Shown piece after piece: positions 18,169-25,804 of a stretch of 64,000 nucleotides of DNA. Every line of letters begins with the position of its first letter. Position 1 is the stretch's first letter. Origin of the DNA: Prevotella nigrescens (GTDB lineage: Bacteria; Bacteroidota; Bacteroidia; Bacteroidales; Bacteroidaceae); assembly GCF_031191185.1 (NCBI RefSeq), contig NZ_CP133465.1, forward strand, positions 188,501-252,500. Direction: 5' to 3'. The notes under the pieces are model-generated. The model was not told the origin of the DNA. It was given only the letters and a program-made list of their open reading frames with translations, and did not search any database. The translations under genes were made by a program, and so were the position numbers.

Positions 18169-18190
18169 CACTATGTGCAATCCTTTTTAT
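18153..18190. repeat. 38-bp hairpin repeat, copy 1
   Basis: AAAAAGGATTGCACA (18152-18166) pairs with TGTGCAATCCTTTTT (18174-18188), giving a terminator-like stem with A- and T-runs. A copy with 36 of 38 bases identical lies at 18791-18828 in the same orientation, so the pair flanks the membrane-protein gene at 18364. Here it sits in a divergent intergenic region, where a terminator is not expected. Confidence 0.8.
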
Positions 18191-18257
18191 GAACGAAGTT
18201 GCAATAATGAGGAAGTAAAAAAGATACTAAAAACCTTTTCAAATAAATATTAATATT

Positions 18258-18265
18258 TACCTTTG
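18258..18265 (+). promoter_or_regulatory. -7 element of the membrane-protein gene at 18364
   Basis: TACCTTTG fits TAnnTTTG, about 100 bp before the ATG. A T-rich stretch lies at the -33 region without a clean TTG. Confidence 0.5.
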
Positions 18266-18363
18266 CAAAAGTTCATAGGTTGTCGTCGATGATTAAAAAC
18301 AAATGTTTTCTTTAAGTCAGACAATACAGAAAATTCAACAACAACAATAAAAAAACAGAACAA

Positions 18364-18792
18364 ATGAGAATTATTTTGCTTATTATTTTATTCTTTATAC
18401 ATTACTTTTTATCTATAAAAACTTATAAGAAATATCAAGGCAAGAAGTTGTTACTTCTTTATCTTAAATGGACTGTAGGCGCATGTATTCTGGCTGTCCT
18501 TACCTCTGTTATGGTTAATTGCTTCCCTACAATGGACAATAGGGAGCTTTACATTATGAGTACAGGTACTATAGTAATCATCAGTTTATCCAATCTAATG
18601 ATACTCGTGCTAACAACCGTATTCCCTTATACATTTTCTCTTATGAAGAAACAAGCATTAAAAAATGGGGTTCAGATGCCAGAGAATTATGATGAAAGAA
18701 TAAATAAAAAGCAGACATGGCTTTTCAATTATCTTAAAATTATGCAATTGGTAATGTGTGCCGTTGCAATATTAGCAATTATGTTTCTATAA
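18364..18792 (+). CDS. Small integral membrane protein, unknown function
   Basis: This 142-residue protein has four predicted membrane segments (about residues 2-18, 35-53, 66-90 and 123-141), with a polar loop (KKQALKNGVQMPENYDERINKKQ) before the last. I recognise no family. It is very AT-rich and is flanked by two nearly identical 38-bp hairpins; the second overlaps its stop codon. That flanking suggests a duplicated or cassette-like unit. Confidence 0.65.
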   Translation: MRIILLIILFFIHYFLSIKTYKKYQGKKLLLLYLKWTVGACILAVLTSVMVNCFPTMDNRELYIMSTGTIVIISLSNLMILVLTTVFPYTFSLMKKQALKNGVQMPENYDERINKKQTWLFNYLKIMQLVMCAVAILAIMFL

Positions 18793-18828
18793 AAGGATTG
18801 CATAAACACCATGTGCAATCCTTTTTAT
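18791..18828. terminator. 38-bp hairpin repeat, copy 2 (terminator between convergent genes)
   Basis: AAAAGGATTGCA (18791-18802) pairs with TGCAATCCTTTT (18814-18825), and T-runs are available in both directions. It ends the + gene at 18792 and the - gene that ends at 18840. It is a near-identical direct copy of 18153-18190. Confidence 0.85.
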
Positions 18829-18839
18829 CAGTGAAAGTA

Positions 18840-21644
18840 TTATTTTTTCTTCGGATTAATGTTGAACTTCCACGCAAGAGAAAGCATTACATATCGCGGT
18901 ATGCTGTTGTTCCACGACTCTGTACGCCCTTGCGAATTAATAACGTAGCGGGTGTTTGACAGTTGTTGCAACAGGTCGAAACCTTGCAGTTTAGCGGTAA
19001 GATGTCCTTTTAAGAAGGTACGTGCCAACTGAACATTCCAAATCCAATCGGTGGTATTCATCTCCGTTTGCTGATAGCCACGGCGTGCAAACATTGTCAT
19101 GTCGGTAGTAAGTTGCAACTCCCAAGGCAATACGATCTGTGCATTCAGCCCTATGTTGTAGTCAGATGCCTTGATTTTCTCAAAGCCTACACGCTCGCTA
19201 TTTATAAGATAGTACTTTCCACCTGTATGGAATGTAAATTCATAGTTGTCGTTCAGACGATAATTAACCTTCAGTTCATCGCCAAACTCCCAGTTATTTA
19301 CAATGCTTCGTTGGCTTTCAGTGCTTCCAGCTATTGAAGCCATATCTACACTGTGGTTATAATTCGTAGAGAAATTGTTGCTGAACAGGATTTTGTTCGC
19401 TTTATCCAATGCACGTTTAAACTCTACTTCAAACTTTGTATTCCAATTGCCATTCACACTGGTAGGATATATAATTGAAGCTCCAGTCGTCTTATCAAAG
19501 ATGAGCGCATAGGCCACTTGGTTGTCTGTTCGGTGATAATTGGCAGATAAACTAATTGTTTGTTCATTTTCTCCATTAAGGGTAACATTGGCTTCTACAT
19601 CATAATGATGCAGGTTGCGTAAGTCTTTATTACCCAATCGAATGTTCAGAGGGTCGCTGTCGTTGCGATAATCAGCTGTGGCAAGCAGAGTTGGAAAGTC
19701 TGATTTCATACGTGCAGTAAACACCCACGATACATTTTCGTCCCAATGGTATAATTCTATGTTCGGTTCAAAGAACAGTTTGCGGCGAGAAAAACGTTGC
19801 TCACTAATACCATAATAATGGAAATCGGCATTTAATAAACGTAGCGGAAGGTTTAGTGAAACAAAGCTATTTAATACTTTAATCTTACGATTAAAATATT
19901 TAAAATTAAATCTGTGTTCGTTTCGATACTCATTGAAGCAGTAGCTATTGTTATTATCCAATGCAGAAAGAAGTACATTTGAAGCAGAAGGCAAGACATT
20001 AAACTGATTAATATCTCTTCCTGCAAGCCAGTCAAGACGATAAAGCAAATTGCTTGCCTTGTTGTAAGTGTAGGTATAAGAATAACTTGGAGCGAACGTT
20101 GTCTTACGTATATTTATATCATAGCCCACACCAGCAAATAGCTTCAGCTTCTGATTGGGCATGTCAAAGTAATTGTTACGAAGGTCGTTGGGCTGACCTC
20201 CTTGCAAATATTGAACGTTGTTCAACATAAACTGCTTTTGCTTATTACGATTGTAACTTACAGAAAAGTCTCCTCGTATCAAGTCTGTAATGTACTTAAC
20301 ATAATTGTCTGTCGAGAAGTCAAAGTTGAAATCGCTTGACTCGAAACTGTTTCTCGATAGCAAAGTATTCAGCTTTGTTGTTTCATTTGCAGTGGCGCTG
20401 TTCATACTTCCAAACCCATTATTGCGCAGATAGGAAATACTAAGAGAGTTAGATGTAGAGTAATTAGTCTTATCAATAGAAAGACGGTTTATGCTTTCCC
20501 ACTTATCCGAACTATTCAGTTGTTTGCTATGATTGTGTAAGAATGAGTTTCCTTCAGGCAAATAAGTTTGCGTATGTGTAATAGACTCGTTGTCTGTACC
20601 GATATGTTGCCAAGTGTTTCCGGTTGAAACCCACGCTCTTTCATTATTCAAGAAACGTACATACGATACACCTGCGTTCTTTACTGTAAGCAAACCGTTG
20701 CCCACATCTTGCGGTTCCCATTCTCCAGTGAGTTCGGCACGCTGATTATCGTTCAGATTATTGATATTGAAGAAGGCTCCCATACGTTCTTTATCGGAGA
20801 ACTTCATACCGAAACCACGAAGTTTGTAACGCTTCTGTGTACCGCCACCAGCTTCCAAATCGCCCATATAGCCCGTTGCATACTCGCGTTTCAACCTGAC
20901 GTCCATCACGTAAGTATTATCGCCCATATTTTGTTGCATCAGCCTTGACTTTGTTCCCGCCTTGTTATATACCTTTATTTTGTTCACCGTATAGGCAGGA
21001 AGGTTCTCTAAAGCCAACTTAGGATTACCGGCAAAGAATTCCTGTCCGTTTACCAACAGACTCTGAATGAACCTCCCATTCACATAAATCCTTCCGTCTT
21101 TCTCTAACTTTGCACCTGGCAAGCGGGCGATTAAGGCATCGAGCATATTGCCTTCGGCTAAGTTAAAAGCATTGGCATTGTAGACAATAGTATCGCCTTT
21201 CATGACCATTTTCACCTTCGAAGCAACAACTGTAACTTCCTTCAGTTCGTGTTCTACAATCTTCGTCATTCGGATTTCTTTTACCTTAATATAGTCTTCG
21301 CGAGTGCTTCTCAATTCACAATTCATATAACAAACGTCATAGCCCTCTTTCTCAGCCTTAATAATGTACTTTCCTTTCGCAGTTACAGCATCTTTAAATT
21401 CATAATAAGCCTTGTGATAACCAATATCCCAAGGCATCTCTTCAATATCCGCTGTAATCGTATCAATAACAACACTATCAGCAGTCATCAAAGTTATCTT
21501 GGCTGTAACGCCCATTCCTGTTATGTTATCAACAACAGAACCTTCAACGGAATGTTTGTAATCGCTCGCTTGAATAGGTAAAGCAAAAAGCAGTAATGCT
21601 ACATAAATACAGCTGACATACTTCTTAATACAGATTTCTCTCAT
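18840..21644 (-). CDS. Outer-membrane beta-barrel receptor-like protein with N-terminal Ig-like domain
   Basis: The start at 21644 gives 934 residues and a good signal peptide (MREICIKKYVSCIYVALLLFALPIQAS). After it come a carboxypeptidase-regulatory-like (Ig/CNA-B-type) domain (about 25-125, VEGSVVDNITGMGVTAKITL), a plug-like domain (about 130-230, with IARLPGAKLEKDGRIYVNG and LLVNGQEFFAGNPKLALENLP) and a long barrel rich in aromatic strands. This is the 'outer membrane beta-barrel family protein' layout of Bacteroidota, related to TonB-dependent receptors; no TonB box is obvious. The substrate is unknown and no SusD-like partner is adjacent. A -7 element lies at 21768. Confidence 0.85.
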   Translation of the reverse strand: MREICIKKYVSCIYVALLLFALPIQASDYKHSVEGSVVDNITGMGVTAKITLMTADSVVIDTITADIEEMPWDIGYHKAYYEFKDAVTAKGKYIIKAEKEGYDVCYMNCELRSTREDYIKVKEIRMTKIVEHELKEVTVVASKVKMVMKGDTIVYNANAFNLAEGNMLDALIARLPGAKLEKDGRIYVNGRFIQSLLVNGQEFFAGNPKLALENLPAYTVNKIKVYNKAGTKSRLMQQNMGDNTYVMDVRLKREYATGYMGDLEAGGGTQKRYKLRGFGMKFSDKERMGAFFNINNLNDNQRAELTGEWEPQDVGNGLLTVKNAGVSYVRFLNNERAWVSTGNTWQHIGTDNESITHTQTYLPEGNSFLHNHSKQLNSSDKWESINRLSIDKTNYSTSNSLSISYLRNNGFGSMNSATANETTKLNTLLSRNSFESSDFNFDFSTDNYVKYITDLIRGDFSVSYNRNKQKQFMLNNVQYLQGGQPNDLRNNYFDMPNQKLKLFAGVGYDINIRKTTFAPSYSYTYTYNKASNLLYRLDWLAGRDINQFNVLPSASNVLLSALDNNNSYCFNEYRNEHRFNFKYFNRKIKVLNSFVSLNLPLRLLNADFHYYGISEQRFSRRKLFFEPNIELYHWDENVSWVFTARMKSDFPTLLATADYRNDSDPLNIRLGNKDLRNLHHYDVEANVTLNGENEQTISLSANYHRTDNQVAYALIFDKTTGASIIYPTSVNGNWNTKFEVEFKRALDKANKILFSNNFSTNYNHSVDMASIAGSTESQRSIVNNWEFGDELKVNYRLNDNYEFTFHTGGKYYLINSERVGFEKIKASDYNIGLNAQIVLPWELQLTTDMTMFARRGYQQTEMNTTDWIWNVQLARTFLKGHLTAKLQGFDLLQQLSNTRYVINSQGRTESWNNSIPRYVMLSLAWKFNINPKKK

Positions 21645-21767
21645 AAGTATAATTTGGGGTTTTAAAGGTTTCAACAGAATCTTAGAAAGCTCTGTTTGGG
21701 TTAAAACTTATACGATAGATGCTATAATAGCACCATACGATATTAAGCGTTATTCTATTACATTATG

Positions 21768-21775
21768 CAAAGGTA
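21768..21775 (-). promoter_or_regulatory. -7 element of the receptor-like gene
   Basis: Minus-strand TACCTTTG, about 125 bp upstream of the start at 21644. The rest of 21776-22180 holds no gene I can support: one minus frame to 21966 is the out-of-family tail of the pseudogene that starts at 22603. Confidence 0.5.
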
Positions 21776-22179
21776 GGAAAAAACAAGTGTTAATTGCACG
21801 TTGGTACACATTTAATTTTTATTTAAGGATATGAGAACGCAATAATTCTTTTATGTCATTCTTTCGTTTCTTATATATGTTAGTTGCATTTTTCACGTGT
21901 CAAATAGTATTACTTACGCGTAAGGGTTGCTGCATTGCTTTTCCTTCTCTATTCCCATGTGTCATCTAACAGCCCAGCAAGGAATGTTTCTTCCGATTCT
22001 TCCATCTTCCTTTCATCTTTTTACTACCCTTTCTATTGCTTCTGTTTATCTGCATCAAGGCAAATTTACAAAACAACAAGAAGTTCAGAGCGGTATTCTT
22101 TCTCTTCCTTGTACTGTCCTCGTCAAAGGTAGCAGCCAATAGCCAATGCAGGTTGTTCCCAATCTCCAATGTGATCCTA

Positions 22180-22603
22180 AAGGCAGAGAGACAGACAAAA
22201 TATGGTGTTACCTTAATCTTATCAGCTTCCAAGTTTTCAATTGATTGATCTGCAACATATGTTTTCATCTGCTCTGCAGAAGTCTGCATGTCTGCAAAAT
22301 GATTATCATGTTTACTTAATACCTCATACTTTAAGGTCATTACATCTTTGACACCTTCTCCTATATATTGTGATACTTCAGGACGAACCAAATGGTGTAA
22401 ACCGGTATAACCACCATGGTAATGAGTATAGAATAAAGCATTAGCACCTGCTGTTAGTGAGTCAATATCCTCCCTGGACAGTTCTTCCTGATGGCTGCCA
22501 GGAAAATTGCTGCCAAGATCAATGATTATCTTACAGCCATCGTGCTCGATTATAGTGATGTACCCCCCCCAATCTTATTTACTCTGTGAATGGTTATTTT
22601 CAT
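22180..22603 (-). pseudogene. MBL-fold hydrolase pseudogene (frameshifted and truncated)
   Basis: The minus-strand ATG at 22603 starts MKITIHRVNKIGG and then hits a run of eight G (22563-22570, C on the plus strand); the frame read stops five codons later. Restoring frame (six or nine G) continues as YITIIEHDGCKIIIDLGSNFPGSHQEEL, then ALFYTHYHGGYTGLHHLVRP ... DKIKVTPYFVCLSAF. This is the opening of a metallo-beta-lactamase-fold protein. The metal motif HxHxDH reads HYHGGY, so Asp and His are lost. Family similarity ends near 22180, while the frame runs on to 21966 with unrelated sequence. It lies 12 bp after the PD-(D/E)XK-like gene and was probably its operon partner. Confidence 0.75.
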
Positions 22604-22615
22604 CTTGTTATCCTT

Positions 22616-23593
22616 CTATTTTTTTGAAGTAAGGATCGTTCCTTTTTCATCACATGTGAAAGCTTTCATAGACGGAAGAAATAGGTCTCTAACAAAACAA
22701 TACCTCTCACAAATTGATTTTGAAAGTTTGCTGTCTTTACCGTAAATGACGCATGGAATTATCTTGTTAGATAATTTGGAAGGAAAATATCTCAGGAAAG
22801 ATTTCGATATTAACCCCATATTGATTTTCTGTTCAACCATAGTCTTGATATGTTCATAGAGGAGGTTGTCACCAGACAAGAGTTTACTCAACTGCTTGTA
22901 ATAATAAGCAGTCTGGATAGGCGAAAGAGCTGTTTTTGCAGGAGCGTCCTGTTTTAGTTCCATGATTAGAATATCGCCATTCTTATTGAGACCAAGGAAA
23001 TCGAACTCTCCATATTCTGCTTTTATATCCTTAGGCAATTTTCCCTCGTAGGTAGAACGTAGGACTGTGATATTTTTTTGTTGATCATAAACAATATCTT
23101 TATTCCATTCAGTTTTTATGACTTCATCCTTAAATCCGATAACAAACTCTTTATCGATAATTATAAAATCATCAGATTCCTGATAATTGAACGTATACCT
23201 TCTGCCTATCAATGTCTGATAATGGCCTTCTTTATGCGTCCCATCTGTAGCAATATAATATCTATCGAACTCCTTTTCTGCTTCAATCTTTGAGAGATAT
23301 TTCTCGAAAAGTGAGGGAGAAGGAGAACTGAAAAATTCTTCATCTAACCTCATATATTTATCAGCTGCTTTATAACCAGCAAATTTCCCTTTTCTGAATA
23401 ATACTTGGAAAATTCTTCCAGTTCCTCTATAAATAGAAAACCAAGAACGATTTTGTTTAGGATCATGTCCAGTCTGAAAGTCAAGAGACTCATGTCTCTT
23501 GACAAAAGGTATGAGCCAATCTAACTCTTGCGTTATGTGCTGAACCAATTCATCACACATGATTCTATCATAATACGTTGTGATTATTTCCAT
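22616..23593 (-). CDS. PD-(D/E)XK nuclease-like protein, function unknown
   Basis: I choose the start at 23593 (MEIITTYYDRIMCDELVQ, 325 residues), because the upstream part of the longer frame overlaps another coding fragment. The C-terminal half contains EYGEFDFLGLNKNGD then ILIMELKQDAPAK and SPIQTAYYYKQL. Asp198, Glu212-x-Lys214 and Gln226 match the D...ExK...Q order of the restriction-endonuclease-like fold, so a DNA-cleaving role is inferred. The N-terminal half is unknown. It is followed 12 bp later by the MBL-fold pseudogene and preceded by a helix-turn-helix fragment: a small decayed accessory patch. Confidence 0.6.
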   Translation of the reverse strand: MEIITTYYDRIMCDELVQHITQELDWLIPFVKRHESLDFQTGHDPKQNRSWFSIYRGTGRIFQVLFRKGKFAGYKAADKYMRLDEEFFSSPSPSLFEKYLSKIEAEKEFDRYYIATDGTHKEGHYQTLIGRRYTFNYQESDDFIIIDKEFVIGFKDEVIKTEWNKDIVYDQQKNITVLRSTYEGKLPKDIKAEYGEFDFLGLNKNGDILIMELKQDAPAKTALSPIQTAYYYKQLSKLLSGDNLLYEHIKTMVEQKINMGLISKSFLRYFPSKLSNKIIPCVIYGKDSKLSKSICERYCFVRDLFLPSMKAFTCDEKGTILTSKK

Positions 23594-23621
23594 GATTTTA
23601 TTCTTATATTGATTTTCTTCT

Positions 23622-23759
23622 TTAATATTGTTGAATAGCTCTATTCCTAATCTGTCTAATTCGCTCGGCAACCAAGCCGTACTCCTTAGCAATTTCGGTA
23701 CTATCTTTAAAAAGAGTGTAAGGCACTACTGCATTATTACACAAGAAGAATACAACCTG
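23622..23759 (-). pseudogene. C-terminal fragment with sigma-region-4-like helix-turn-helix
   Basis: The minus strand reads, after a stop, VVFFLCNNAVVPYTLFKDS then TEIAKEYGLVAERIRQIRNRAIQQY and a stop. The second stretch is a textbook sigma-70 region 4 type recognition helix (compare EIAKEYGLTRERVRQI). No upstream coding sequence is left, so this is the tail of a lost gene. It ends 28 bp before the chosen start of the PD-(D/E)XK-like gene and overlaps the rejected longer version of that gene. Confidence 0.6.
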
Positions 23760-23800
23760 CTAAGTGTCGCCTTTTCACTAAAATAGGGTATAAACAAGAC

Positions 23801-23849
23801 AATTCCACAGTCTAATACATACACAAGTGCAGATAAAGACTGTGGAATT
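23801..23849. repeat. Perfect 13-bp inverted repeat
   Basis: AATTCCACAGTCT (23801-23813) and AGACTGTGGAATT (23837-23849) with a 23-nt spacer. No T-run. It lies between the decayed patch and the end of the lipoprotein gene at 23943, and may be an IS/MITE scar or terminator. Confidence 0.55.
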
Positions 23850-23942
23850 ATTAGCATAGTAGTATAACAGTCAGGTAGCATGTGTGGAACTGCTTACCTA
23901 TAAAAACTTTTCAAGTTCTTCTAACGCCTACTTTAGTCTTCC

Positions 23943-24971
23943 TTAAAACCAATAACCGCTGTTGTCGTGTGGTGCGGGTTCCCCGTTTAACCGATAGTAT
24001 AATTCGGTAAGTGCCTGCTTGTAGGTAAGGTTGAAGCAGTATTTCAGCGTGCTTATCAGTCGTCTGAACGAGGCTGGCACTTCGCTTTCCTTCATTGTCA
24101 GCGACACGTTGTCTTCGCCTTCGCCCAGTTCCGCTCTGTCCATGTAGACCATTACAGGAATGGTTATCGTGGGATACCACTTCTCGTTCTTCAGTTGTTC
24201 GGGTGTAGGAACCCAGTCAGCCACTTGCGAATGCTTCTCTACAGGTTTTCCCCAGGTATCTTTAAACACTAATTTCTTTAGGTTTACCGTCTTCTTGTCG
24301 TGGCTTTCCATCAGCATAATGTTAAGATTGCAAGTCTGACGACAGTACCCAAACGACATAATTCCCTTGAAACCGAGTGGATCTTTCAGTCCGTTGTACT
24401 GTCCTTCCCCGCTATGAATGGTTTTGTTCCAGGGAGTTGGATCTACATAATCGTAGCGCATGAACTCCTGATTGGTGGGATTGTCGAGCCGTGCATCGAA
24501 GTTTGGAAATGGTTTCTGGTCTTTTACCACAAAGAAATGCTGGTAATGCTCGCTCTTTCCGTTGTCTATGAACTGACCGTTCATAATGTTTCCGGCAGCA
24601 TCGTAGTACCTGATGTCCAATGCATGGCTCACTGCGGCTTCCGAATTCTGCATCTGGTTATAGCTCATTGCGTAGAGATAAGGTGGATTCTTAGGGTCTG
24701 GCACCCACTTTCCGTTCTGCATCGTGTAGACAAACACCTGCGGAGCGTCCATATACTTTACACCATCGTACATCTTGTTCTCGTGAAAGGCGGCGTAACC
24801 GTGCAGGTGTCCCTCGTAAACGTGTATGACCACCTTTGCCGGTTGGGGACCTACAAGTTCTTTCGTCTTATCTTTTGGCTTTACTTCGTCTTCGCTACAT
24901 GCCGTAAGTCCGACAGCAACGATAAGGCTCATTGCTACGAACAGCATAGATTTAAATACTTTTTTCATCAT
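23943..24971 (-). CDS. Lipoprotein of a metal-uptake-like operon (larger of two relatives)
   Basis: This 342-residue protein has a lipoprotein signal ending VGLTAC. It shares its core with the next gene upstream: HALDIRYYDAAGNIMNGQF then HYQHFFVVKD, and DPLGFKGIMSFGYCRQTCNLNIMLMES. It is rich in His, including HVYEGHLHGYAAFHE near the N-terminus, and it extends about 100 residues further at the C-terminus. No named domain is recognised. It is the last gene of an apparent operon with a TonB receptor. Metal binding at the cell surface is inferred from the His clusters and the ZnuD-like receptor, not proven. The gap to the upstream gene is 55 bp. Confidence 0.75.
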   Translation of the reverse strand: MMKKVFKSMLFVAMSLIVAVGLTACSEDEVKPKDKTKELVGPQPAKVVIHVYEGHLHGYAAFHENKMYDGVKYMDAPQVFVYTMQNGKWVPDPKNPPYLYAMSYNQMQNSEAAVSHALDIRYYDAAGNIMNGQFIDNGKSEHYQHFFVVKDQKPFPNFDARLDNPTNQEFMRYDYVDPTPWNKTIHSGEGQYNGLKDPLGFKGIMSFGYCRQTCNLNIMLMESHDKKTVNLKKLVFKDTWGKPVEKHSQVADWVPTPEQLKNEKWYPTITIPVMVYMDRAELGEGEDNVSLTMKESEVPASFRRLISTLKYCFNLTYKQALTELYYRLNGEPAPHDNSGYWF

Positions 24972-25026
24972 TGTTTTTTTTATTAATGGGTTATTGTTAT
25001 ATAAGTTTCTATTGTTTGAAACCTTG

Positions 25027-25764
25027 TCAGTCTTCTATCTCTATGGGCAGTTTGACACTCAAATCCCACAGGGCTTTGTTCAGCTGAGAGGGCGATGGTG
25101 CCCAGAAAGGAGAGGCTTTGCCATCGTTACCGAACTTTGTTAAATTGCCGGAGTGCATCAATGCCACTTTCAAGTTAAACTTTGTGCCGGGCTGCAAGAA
25201 GCGAATGAAGCCGAAAAAGCCCATAGGGTTGCTGTCGCCGATGAACTTTCCTTTGTATGTATCGGCGTAAGTGTATTCGTAAGGCAGCTTTGTGCGGTCT
25301 CTTACCAATACGTTGTGGGCACCATCGTTTATGTAATACATAAAGAAGTGCTGGTGAATCTTGTCTTGTTCGTTATCGAAGAACTGGTGATTCATGGGCT
25401 CTCCCTTTGCATTGTAGTAGTCTATGCGTAGAGAATAGACCACGTCGGGGTGCTTCTTCGTGTTTTTTACAACGAATTTGGTCTGTCCGCCGTCGCCTGT
25501 TTTGAAGTTTTCGCCTTTCACAACTTCCCAGATGATTTTCTGAACATTGCCTGTTGGAACAAAATCGGACTCTTTGGGCATACTCCCGAATGCTGTTCCG
25601 CTGCGCAGTTTACCCTCTGTAAGGGTGAAAACAGACTTTGTAGGGTCTTCGTGCAGCTTGTTTCTTTTCTCGTTTTCCGGCTTGTCAGGGCTGCAAGCAG
25701 CGAAAAATGCAATGCCGAACAAGCCTAATAGCATTGGTAAAATACTGTTTTTAAGTTTCATCAT
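25027..25764 (-). CDS. Lipoprotein of a metal-uptake-like operon (smaller relative)
   Basis: This 245-residue protein has a lipoprotein signal (MMKLKNSILPMLLGLFGIAFFAAC). Its core YSLRIDYYNAKGEPMNHQFFDNE, IHQHFFMYY and NPMGFFGFIRFLQPGTKFNLKVALMHSG aligns with the downstream lipoprotein, so the pair arose by duplication. The shared HQHFF/YQHFF motif is a candidate metal or ligand site. It lies 40 bp after the TonB receptor and 55 bp before its relative, consistent with a single transcript. Confidence 0.75.
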   Translation of the reverse strand: MMKLKNSILPMLLGLFGIAFFAACSPDKPENEKRNKLHEDPTKSVFTLTEGKLRSGTAFGSMPKESDFVPTGNVQKIIWEVVKGENFKTGDGGQTKFVVKNTKKHPDVVYSLRIDYYNAKGEPMNHQFFDNEQDKIHQHFFMYYINDGAHNVLVRDRTKLPYEYTYADTYKGKFIGDSNPMGFFGFIRFLQPGTKFNLKVALMHSGNLTKFGNDGKASPFWAPSPSQLNKALWDLSVKLPIEIED

Positions 25765-25804
25765 CTTGTCTTTTATTATTGGTTTATTTATTTTTGATTT
25801 TTAT

